A stretch of 36,454 nucleotides of DNA, taken from contig BFEA01000310.1 in assembly GCA_003427395.1 (NCBI GenBank), positions 496,895 to 533,348 on the forward strand. Direction: 5' to 3'. Positions within the stretch are counted from its first letter, which is position 1. Each line of letters opens with the position of its first letter. The notes below the pieces were generated by a model. That model was not told where the DNA came from and did no database searches. It worked only from the letters and a program-made list of their open reading frames with translations. Shown one piece after another: positions 28,586 to 36,454 of this stretch. This stretch comes from Chara braunii (Eukaryota > Streptophyta > Charophyceae > Charales > Characeae). A program made the position numbers and the translations under genes.

Positions 28586-31317
28586 CCTCACGCCCTATGC
28601 TGTCTTCCGTTCGGAGTGCTAAGGGTGCGGAAAGAAGGCCCAGGAAAACAGCAAGATAGAGTGTGCCAAGGATTTTTGGAAAATTGAGTGTGGGGACACA
28701 GACAAAACTGAAATCCCCCGTGTTGGCCCGATGAAGTAAGTTGGTGGCTTTCTCACGTCACGGAATGCGCGCTCAGGCACGACGCGAAAAGAGAAAAATC
28801 TGAATTCAATTCAAAAAGTATTGTCGAACTTCCCACCGCGATACGACTCTTCGTTTAGAGCGAAAGGGCTTCGGTACACTCCGCGTGTCCAGTTTCCGTA
28901 TCAAGTCCCAACGTCGCTCGTTGGTCAGTTCCGAGTCCGACGTGGAGGGTCTCAACCGCGTGGCTCTTTCGTCGTTCTCGTCTTCACTCCGTATTCGGTA
29001 GTAGAAGCCCTCTAATTCGTAACGGTCGAAATGCTAGCACTCAGTGCACAGGGTTCGAGGCCAATGGGGCACCACTGCCGTCCACGGAATGACGATCAAC
29101 TCGTTAAATGACAACAATACTGAGCAAGTCGGGAAGTGCGTATAGACAACGACAAAGCCCGCGTCCACAAATCCAGAACAACAATTTTTGGGAGGGAAGT
29201 AATATCGTCCGCCGATCTGTGCGACAACTTCTCGTACGTCCCACTCGCAAACACGTGTCCTTTCCTCGTTGTAAGAGAAGGGGCGCATTGGCATGGGAGA
29301 CACGGGAGGCTATTGCCCGATCGAGGTGCGCCCGTCAGTCCACATGTCAATCAATCGAAATGAGTTTGCAAAAACCCCGAGACATCATTAAAAAACACAA
29401 TCGTAAAAACCAACTAATATTTTCCTTCCTTTGGACACGAGAGAAGCATTTTATAGAGCTAGTACAACCATGCAGTAATCGGGTTGGAGTTTTAAGGGAC
29501 CAACCCGCAACTCAGGTTTAGCAGGCCAGATCGACGTAAATCCGAGGCGCCTTGCTCTTTCGAGGTTGCCCCGCAGGCTAGCTGCAGATATCGTGCAGTA
29601 TAAGGCAGATGGCATGCGCAGTGCATTCTGAATCGACATATTTAAACACTCCTGCATTCTCGAACAAGATCTCGTCGAGCTCTGGGCCTAACCAAAATAA
29701 AATTCACATACAAGCATTTTCCTTTCTATGCATACATCCACTGTGGAAGGCGCGAAAATGACACTAGTGCATCAACTCCCTCCACAAATCAGAAACAAAT
29801 CGGGGGATAGTACGCACGCATCCACCGTTCACAAGACAAGATGATTGAGTTCCTTTGCATCCAGGGATTACCCAGGAAACTAACGGAAGAATTCCGGAAG
29901 AAGTTCTTCTGTGCAGGAAATCACAAGGATTCACTTATGTTCACAAGAGAGACAGACTCATAACACATTGTCATTCGGATCAGAGAGAGAAAGGGGAGAG
30001 ATGGACGAGAAATTTCGAGACAGGAGACAGTGGGATCCGAAAAGGGAACGTTCGGCTTCGTAGCCGTGAACTCATACCAAAGGAAAATGATCCGCAACAG
30101 TGAAGGCGCATTCGCCGTGAAATTCTAATATGGCCCTGGGCCAATCATCCACTCCACTCCAATTACCGATCCTCATACTCGCACCAACGATCCCGGCCGT
30201 CGCGTGCTAACTACCGCCACTGCAATCGTCACCCCGCTGACGCAAGCTCGACATGGCTCGCCCGGATCCCACAGTCCATCGTGGCGATCAAGCGCGCAAC
30301 CGACCAGCCTACAGTCAGCCCGTCAGGACTTTTCGACTCGCACCAAACGCATCACCTAGCCACTGCTTCCCAGAAGCTGGCTTGGGAGTTGAAAATGTAA
30401 GAGAGATTTGCGGGCGCGCTTGTGGAATTTATAGTTGCGAGAAGGAAGACAGAAGGAAGAGAAGGCGGAGGGGTAATCGAGGTGTAGGAGGAGAAGATTC
30501 AGCGGGAGGCGCTAGAGGGAAGCCATGTTGATCCTTCGGAACCAAATGTTCTACCAATCAGATCCGTCGCGCAATAGGAAGATCCTCTTACTCAACGCGT
30601 CTGATTGGTGAGCGGGGGGTAACAACTGGGTTTCGTGAGCCAAGGTTGAAGAGCAAGAAGGAAAGGGGCACGAGAAGCAGCGCGAGACGTGTCCAAGATT
30701 CAGATGATCACGAAAAGAAAACAGGCGCGCAAAGAGCAGAGAGAGGGAAAACAGTTGCGATAGGAGAAGAAGAGGAGGGGGAAGGGAGAGAGAAGAGAGC
30801 ACGGGGAAAGAATGACGCGGGAAATAAGGAGGAGGAAGCTCGCATGCGCGGCGCCGACAACAAGAGAAAAAGGCACCAAAACAGTTACAGCTTGCCTATG
30901 TCCTAAACCAATTCAAAAATTGAAATCACCATATCCGCGCGTGAAAGTCGACGCGGGAAAAGAAAGTCCTATGCCTATCCGTATTCTCACAAAATTCCTA
31001 GAGTTTTCTCCGACGTGACCGAGAACATTCATGCACAAAAGAAAGGACGCGTTGGGTTCCGTTTATTCCGGAATTCCTAACTGTCGAGCCCGATTCCCAG
31101 TGCGCTCGCTAAGGCGCACGCAATTTCCCATGCATTTCCCGAATTACAAAAAGCAGAATTCCAAGAATCAATAGAATCTCCGAAAAATGGGGGCCTAAAC
31201 AAGGCACTTGAAATCAAGGAAAGCGACGGGGGCTTTGTTGGGCCAGTATGATACAAAAGAAGGAATTGAGTCAAGGGGTACGAAAGAGAGCACGGGGTCG
31301 GGAAGTGGTTCGTCACA
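28586..31317 (-). mobile_element. 5' LTR of the Ty3/gypsy element, about 2.7 kb
   Basis: Its minus-strand start is TGTGACGAACC at 31317 and its end abuts the primer site. The outer 2,140 bases (29178-31317) match the left LTR. The inner segment (28586-29177) has no partner on the left. The canonical CA end is not seen right at the primer site; ACAGCA lies about 12 bases before it. Purine-rich repeats such as GAGAGAGGAG occur around 30745-30800. No TATA box or poly(A) site was assigned with confidence. Confidence 0.8.
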
Positions 31318-31580
31318 GGTAGGCTCATCACAATGATGCGTGATGATCGGGCGGCTATGCTTGTGTCGATCACATGTTTGCCTTTTTCACATTCAGGACC
31401 TCGCCATACCATAGAAAAGAAAAAAGCATGAGTCCATCTTTCTGTCCTTGAGATGCAATCATTGCTATTCATCATAGGAAGGGGTGCATCTTGCCACTTT
31501 ATCCGGGAACATGCATTTGAGGTTTTTCGGTTCCAAAAGTGGTGTTTGTGGTTCCCCTACATCAAGTTTCCTTTTGCTTA
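31318..31580. other. No recognised gene; 5' outer flank of gypsy
   Basis: Mixed-composition sequence. A 4-5-bp target duplication for the gypsy element cannot be tested because the left end is lost. Confidence 0.4.
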
Positions 31581-31588
31581 TTTTATTG

Positions 31589-31996
31589 GGGGTAGCCCGG
31601 TCTGTCAGGCGCCTGTATTCTACAGGTTCCTGTGTCGCAGACACAGGCAGCCGGATCGAGTCCTGCTAGGAATCTGCGATATTGGACTCCAGCACATTCA
31701 CATCCCTGGCGGAGTACCCCAGGGGGGGACGGTCGCAAGGTTGTCTACGTGTTGTATGGAGGGTCGCTTCCGTTGGTCGTCCTGCTGGCTGTGCTTATGA
31801 AATACACAGCTGGGGGAGGGGGGGTCACTAAGCAACTGGGGTACCTTTGGGAGTCTGCCTGCTAGGCATACCCCCGCTCTGACATGGGTGTGTCGTGGGA
31901 GTGTGATTAAAGCACTGGCCACCGGGGTAGTTCCTGCCTGTACCTCAGCCTGCAGGGCCCTGCACAACCTTATTTATGAAAAAAAAAAAAAAAAAG
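31589..31996 (+). mobile_element. Putative SINE with tRNA-like head and poly(A) tail (family S2)
   Basis: A B-box-like GGATCGAGTCC lies at 31653-31663. It is preceded by a perfect hairpin CCTGTGTC-GCA-GACACAGG (31629-31647) in the place of an anticodon-type stem. The unit ends in an A-run at about 31979-31995. The A-box is weak. The length (about 400 bases), head and tail fit a SINE, but only one copy is present in the window. Confidence 0.45.
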
Positions 31997-32463
31997 AGTT
32001 GGTAACTTTTTTTTTTTTTCACAAAAAAAGGGAGTATATTATATCATCACAAGCTGGGAAACGGGCCCAGCGTCCCTCACATCAATAACCACAGCCTGCA
32101 GGGATGAACCAGGCTCTCCGGCCTGGAATAACCCCACCGCGGCTGAGTCACACCACTAATTAACATCGGTAACCCTAACACTAAAGCACAAACCAACTAG
32201 CGTCTACTAAACTTTAATCACCCAAGTCAAAACCCTCCGGCCTGGAATAAACCCACCATGGCTGAGTCACTCCATACTTAACACTGTTAACACTTATTAA
32301 CATCACCCTAATTATTTCTAATTAGAGAAAACTACGGTGCAGTCAGGGTTACAGTTTGCAATTGCATTTCGAACTGCATTTTAGCAGTTTAGACAGGGCC
32401 CAAGTTTCAGCTGCAGTTGAAACTGGGGCTGACCTTTTCTAGCAGTTCAGTCAGGCACATGGC

Positions 32464-32464
<1 letters not shown>

Positions 32465-32495
<31 letters not shown>

Positions 32496-32550
32496 GCCCC
32501 CCCCCCCCCCCGGCCCCCCCTCGGCCGAAAAAGGAAAAAAAAAAACACAA
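32465..32550. repeat. Extreme homopolymer block (poly-T, poly-C, poly-A)
   Basis: About 30 T are followed by G-G and runs of C, then A-rich sequence. Homopolymers this long are error-prone in assembly, so exact lengths should not be trusted. Confidence 0.9.
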
Positions 32551-32569
32551 AAAAGCAGCCCCACGGTTA

Positions 32570-32707
32570 GGCCACGGCCAAGATGTCTCGGCCACAGCCC
32601 AGACTGGCCATGACCGAGATGTCTCGGCCACACCCGAGATTGGCCACGGCCGAGATGTCTCGGGACTTTCGGCCACACCCCAGATTGGCCACGGCCCAGA
32701 TGTCTCG
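32570..32707. repeat. GC-rich minisatellite, 36-45-bp unit, four units
   Basis: Units begin GGCCACGGCC or GGCCATGACC and contain GAGATGTCTCGGCCACA. They start at 32570, 32606, 32642 and 32687; the third is longer by nine bases and the fourth is partial. On the plus strand they read a GHGRDVSATPQI-like repeat, which I regard as incidental. Confidence 0.92.
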
Positions 32708-33504
32708 TGGCGGGGCGTAGAGGGGCCGCCCTATGCAATTCAGAGGGATGGAGGCCAAGGAAGAAAAAGGAAAGAAAAAGAGAAAAAAAAGAAAAGAAAA
32801 GAAACAAGGAACTACGAATCCACATAGGTGGAAGTTACACCAGTGCTTTGAGGAATGTATCTGCCGAGTATGTGAGGACCGTTTGTTTGCTTTTTGTTGT
32901 GAGGTCCTTGTAGCACCCTGCCAGCCAGGCAGGGCGGATTCCACGCGAGGCAGCTAACCGCCTCTGTTCATTCAGTTCCAGACAAGTACTGTAGCATCCT
33001 TTATTGGACCACAATCACAGCATAAGGGATGATTTTTTTTTTTTTTTTTTTTTTTTGTTGAAATCTGCTGTTTGTGGATAGACGAGGGCCCTGACTGAAC
33101 TGCTACTGAAACGTAGGTCGAGTTTCAACTGCAATTGAAACTCGGCCCCTGACTAAAGTGTGAAATCAGCAAACGCAATTGCACACTAAGTTACCCCTTC
33201 TAATTAACATCGGTAACCCCCCTAACACGAAAGCACAAACCAACAAGTGCCTAATAAACTTTAATCACCCGAGTCTGAACCCTGGAGTAATACATGATTA
33301 TCATCAGTGCGAGCATATCCAGCGTGTCCGTGAACATAACCAAAACATAATTACCAAAGCCCAAAACCACGACCAGTTCAGGTCATCTGGTGGAAGATCA
33401 GGAACATCCTTGGGTCACATGTAAACATGCCCAAGCTCCTTGCCCTCTTCCCGTTTCATGGGGAGACCTGTGGTCGACCAATGCTATCCTGTTGGGAACG
33501 GCAC

Positions 33505-33568
33505 TGTTGCGTCTCACGAAGCCGCAAACTTATATCTGTTGCATCTCACGAAGCCGCAAACTTATATC
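33505..33568. repeat. Perfect-spaced 32-bp tandem duplication
   Basis: The 32-base unit starting TGTTGCGTCTCACGAAGCCG (33505-33536) is repeated at 33537-33568 with a single substitution, indicating a recent slippage or replication event. Confidence 0.95.
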
Positions 33569-34305
33569 TCCGAATCAGTCAGGGTGGCTATTCTGTGGCA
33601 AATATGGCGGCAACGAAATGCTGTCGCCAGATCTTCAGACCTCCCTTCGGCCCCGCAAGTGCTTATACGCCATATCATCTGCTTGGATTGGGTTAAAAAG
33701 ATTGGCTCATCAAGGACCCTGTGTGCTGGAGTCCGGTGGTTTCGTCAACACTGGGCCGGCTGCCCATCCTTGGCAATCATAGATGCTTGTACTGGAGACA
33801 TTCCGTTTGGACCTTTGCTACAATAGCTGTTGCTTTTGCGGACTGTTTAACCCCTTTTCAGGATATGTTTTCGGAGTGAAAAGACCGCAGGCGACCCTGT
33901 GGGTTTTTTGTTTTTGGACTTGGCCTTTTTCAATCTCTTTTTGTTTCATACATACTTCAGGGCCAGATCCCACTAGCCCTATTCTCCATTTCTGACCGTT
34001 GATCTTCGTAATCGAGGGTGAAAAATGAATAATGGAGGGTAGAGGGATCTGACCCTTAGATTCGAGGTGCTTTTTTTATTCCTTCGCTTTTTATTTCTGC
34101 TGCTCCTTTTTTGGCCTGCGGTGGCCTTATGAACATAAAAAAAGGGGAGCGGCTCCACCTTATGAAGAAGGATTGGAGACCTAACTGCCCCTGAATCTGG
34201 AACCCCGTTAAAAAAAAAAGCCACAAAAGTGACAAACCAAAAAAAAAAAATGATAAAAAAAAAACATAAAAAAAAAAAAAAACCCAGCAATCTCGATGAT
34301 AAAGA
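33569..34305. other. No recognised gene
   Basis: Frames of up to about 130 codons exist but overlap in all phases and resemble no family. A-rich runs begin near 34208. Confidence 0.5.
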
Positions 34306-34366
34306 TCTCTCGCCCTCTCTCTCCCTCTCTCTCCCTCTCTCTCCCTCTCCCTCTCTCTCTCTCCCC
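34306..34366. repeat. (CTCTCTCC)n-type microsatellite
   Basis: Repeats of CCCTCTCT with minor variants. Poly-A runs flank it on both sides (34240-34281 and 34421-34440). Confidence 0.93.
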
Positions 34367-35190
34367 GATTTTCCCCACATGCAACAGACATTTCGTAATA
34401 TAAATTCTGACGTCGTTATAAAAAAACAAAAAAAAAAAAGAAAAACCAATGGCGCAAAAATGGAGGAGAAGAGGCTGAAGGAGTGAACACAGCTCAGGCA
34501 TGGACACGTGTTTCACCCGTTGCTGCTGTCTCATGTGATGCATTCTGCCTATTGGACAGGCGAGCCGTTGTTTGGAGAGAAAAACGGGGCCCCCGCTCAA
34601 AAACAAATGTCCACCATGAGGAGGCAAAGCAGAAAAAAAGAGTGACGCAGAGATCCTACGGGCGGCAGTCCTCTGTCCCACTGGAAGGTAAACAGAGATC
34701 GAACGTCAGCACTCTGGGCCTGCCCACGAAGTGCAGCACGGCGAAATGTGTCTCCAAAGCCAGCCCCCCCTTTTTCTTTAACGCGGTATAACCAGGGAAA
34801 ACGACAGAAGCAAAGCGTAAAAAAATTTAAAAACTAAAAAAACTAAAAAAAATAAAAAATAAAGCGTTGACCAGAAGTGCGAGCTGACCAGAGCTCACCA
34901 TACTGCAGCCGGAACATAAAGAGAGGCCCGAAAGAAAAATAGAAATGGGAAAAAAGGGAAGACGTCACAGAGGAGGCTAGTCAAACGACTACGTTCGCAC
35001 TTGCCACGAATGACGCGATAGTGCAGTAGCGTGACGCTCTCCACTGCCTTCAACGAGCTACGTTCCCGGGGCTCAATGAGTTGCCCCTGCGCGAGGATGA
35101 CACGCGTAAGGGCCTGTGGGGTGACACACAGACTGGCCGGACCTGAATGCAGTGGGCTAGTCCTAGTGGTAGTCAAAAAAAAAGTACGCC
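34367..35190. other. No recognised gene
   Basis: An A-rich zone lies at 34819-34865. Minus-strand frame 35171-34895 is open for 93 codons but resembles nothing known. Confidence 0.45.
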
Positions 35191-35194
35191 CTCA

Positions 35195-35390
35195 ATCAAC
35201 TCCAATTGGCATTAAAAAGCAGTCTCTGCTGATGTTCATAGGGGGAGGGGTAATCGGGGAGGCACCGCCACTGGCCACTCAGATGATGCTCGGTCCCTCT
35301 GCCGCGGGCTGTCCCCTGGCCGGTGTCCCCTGTTGGGGGTTCCCTGAAGGCAATCTAGGCCACCCTGGGCTGAAAAGGCCACCCGATGTC
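35195..35390 (+). mobile_element. Fragment of repeat family S1 (tail portion)
   Basis: The stretch GCATTAAAAAGCAG, TCTCTGCTGATGTTCATAGG and the G-rich block that follows match 3350-3400. The correspondence continues through a GGTCCCT..GCC..CC block near 35290 (compare 3430). The tRNA-like head seen at 3237 and 14454 is absent here. Confidence 0.6.
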
Positions 35391-35398
35391 AGATTAGA

Positions 35399-35507
35399 AA
35401 TATATATATATCGTCAAATAGAACTGCCCGGTAAACCGTAGGCAGAGAGGGAGAAGAGGACAACAAATGAGGGGCTGTGACAAACTATATATATATATAT
35501 ATATATA
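35399..35507. repeat. (AT)n microsatellites
   Basis: Two TA runs, at 35399-35410 and 35486-35507. Confidence 0.93.
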
Positions 35508-36454
35508 AAGAAATGGTCCAGATTTCAGTTGCAGAAAACGGAGGGTTATGGATTTACTGTTCATGAGTTTGCTCTTGCAGGTTTTGCTTATAACTGGGGG
35601 TGGAGACGATGTGGCTGAAATCAATACCTTTGCCAGAGCGGCTATGGAACTGCAGTATAGACTGGAAGGGGGGAAGAAGTTGAGATGTGGCATATTATCC
35701 CCCCCACTCCCTTTTTGTCCTTTTCAGGGACTATTCTTTTTTTTTGGAAGGTTGTTGTAGAGGGGATACTAGACAGATGGCAGTCACCCCCAGTAATCCC
35801 CCGCTCGGTTGTCCAGATGAACGCCTCTGAAGACCCCACCCACAATTCCACACATCTTCTTGCCCTGGCGCAACCCTGGCCCCCTACCCTAGTGTTAACC
35901 ACCCAGGACCATCACCCATCACCATCTTGGCATGGTGGCCTGACCAGACAGTGGTTGCAGGCGCCTGGGCTAAACAGAGACCCCTACCCCTTGCCCAGCC
36001 CTGTCTGAAGCGGACGCCGTGCAAACCCGAGGACTTCGGTAGCTAGGCATGAACATGTTACGGCAGGTCTTCATTCGGGTGCTGTTCTTTGGGAGACTGG
36101 AACCCGAAGCAGAAGCTGCGTAATGGCCCCAGTAACCTGTTTTTCAACCGGGTTCTTGTGAGGGATTTGTTCGCAGCCAAAGTCTGCGTCTTACTCCGTT
36201 GCTCTTTGTCGTATAGCGGGGCGTCCTTTTTATGGAAGTGTCCATGAGTCCTAACGGGGTTTATGGGGAGTCTACAAGGTGCACGGTCGGGGCCAGGGCA
36301 CAGACCGGTAGCCGAAATGGTCGGCTCAGAGGTTGGAGCGTGGGCGAACAAGGGAAGGTTGCATAGGTGGTTGTTTGGCCGTGGCGGGCGTCGCCCGGCC
36401 TTTCCTTTTTTGGAGTGGACGTTTTTTTTTTTTTTCCGTTTCGGGCTTCGTTTT
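35508..36454. other. No recognised gene
   Basis: Mixed sequence ending in a T-run (36421-36436). Open frames are short and overlapping. I see no exon, tRNA or transposon terminus. Confidence 0.45.

Larger units (their letters stand above)
32325..33198. mobile_element. 874-bp TIR element with long inverted repeats
   Basis: Left (about 32325-32455) and right (about 33080-33198) ends are inverted copies. They share CAATTGC, AGTTTCA-CTGCAGTTGAAACT-type blocks and GCAGTTCAGTCAGG. A candidate 8-bp duplication TCTAATTA lies at 32317-32324 and 33199-33206, although this word is nearly palindromic, which weakens it. The interior has a 31-base poly-T, poly-C, a GC minisatellite and another poly-T at 33032-33056. 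There is no transposase. The ends and duplication size suggest a hAT-like non-autonomous element. The interruption of a tandem repeat supports insertion. Confidence 0.72.
32083..33290. repeat. 118-bp tandem repeat interrupted by a TIR element
   Basis: Unit 1 contains CTCCGGCCTGGAATAA (from about 32115), GGCTGAGTCAC, TAATTAACATCGGTAACCC and AAGCACAAACCAAC, then ACTTTAATCACCC. Unit 2 starts with CCTCCGGCCTGGAATAA at about 32233 and is cut by the inserted element at 32325. Its remaining half resumes at 33199 with CTAATTAACATCGGTAACCC through ACTTTAATCACCC. Confidence 0.75.

Noticed and set aside
32417-32827. A repeat protein encoded by the GGCCACGGCC minisatellite.
   Set aside because: The frame starts and ends in homopolymers, the third unit is 45 rather than 36 bases, and there is no other coding signal.
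33390-33826. Overlapping plus-strand frames of 89-130 codons that could suggest a gene.
   Set aside because: All three phases are open, part of the length comes from a 32-bp tandem duplication, and no domain is recognisable.
1-36454. CRISPR array, bacterial operon or prophage.
   Set aside because: The tandem arrays have no unique spacers of constant length, and gene content is eukaryotic retroelements.

Overview
This window looks like a repeat-dominated stretch of a eukaryotic nuclear genome, most likely a streptophyte (land plant or charophyte alga; a Chara-like alga would fit, but I cannot prove it). The reasons are a plant-type molybdenum-cofactor-sulfurase-like exon, LINEs with a plant-style zf-RVT tail, a Ty3/gypsy element with an initiator-Met tRNA primer site, very long T/A homopolymers and many microsatellites. 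There is no bacterial gene organisation. Almost everything is transposon- or satellite-derived, and most coding sequence is broken.

Layout. 1-2460: microsatellites, a 135-bp tandem duplication and the only host-like exon (696-1416, minus). 2461-4400: T-rich simple sequence, a tRNA-related SINE copy and a 778-bp non-autonomous hAT-like transposon with a perfect 8-bp target duplication (3615-4392). 4400-14150: four decayed LINE copies of related type, all on the minus strand (5313-6278, 6580-7475, about 10200-11200, 11457-14080). Between the second and third lies a compound satellite: about 15 copies of an 81-bp (27-codon) unit, then an array of roughly 150-bp units that each fold as a long hairpin. 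14454-16842: a second SINE copy, four copies of a 123-bp hairpin repeat and a structured palindrome-rich stretch.

16843-31317 is one large Ty3/gypsy LTR retrotransposon on the minus strand. On the right is a 5' LTR of about 2.7 kb followed by a TGGTATCAGAG primer site. Reading leftward come gag, protease (DTGS), reverse transcriptase (YMDD), RNase H, a Cys/His-rich PHD-like module, integrase and a GPY-like module. After these comes a third ORF region that may begin with a signal peptide, then a partial 3' LTR. The element is dead: it has several nonsense codons and frameshifts, and the integrase catalytic Glu is replaced. A 909-bp TIR transposon sits between RT and RNase H with a 4-bp target duplication; removing it and one copy of the duplication re-joins the reading frame exactly.

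31318-36454 is accessory repeat sequence: a SINE-like unit with a hairpin head, an 874-bp TIR element inserted into a tandem repeat, GC minisatellites, extreme homopolymers and a copy of the SINE tail. I found no intact host gene there.

The most novel candidates are the gypsy lineage with its PHD-like insertion and post-integrase ORF, the three TIR element families, and the hairpin-array satellite at 7612-9860.
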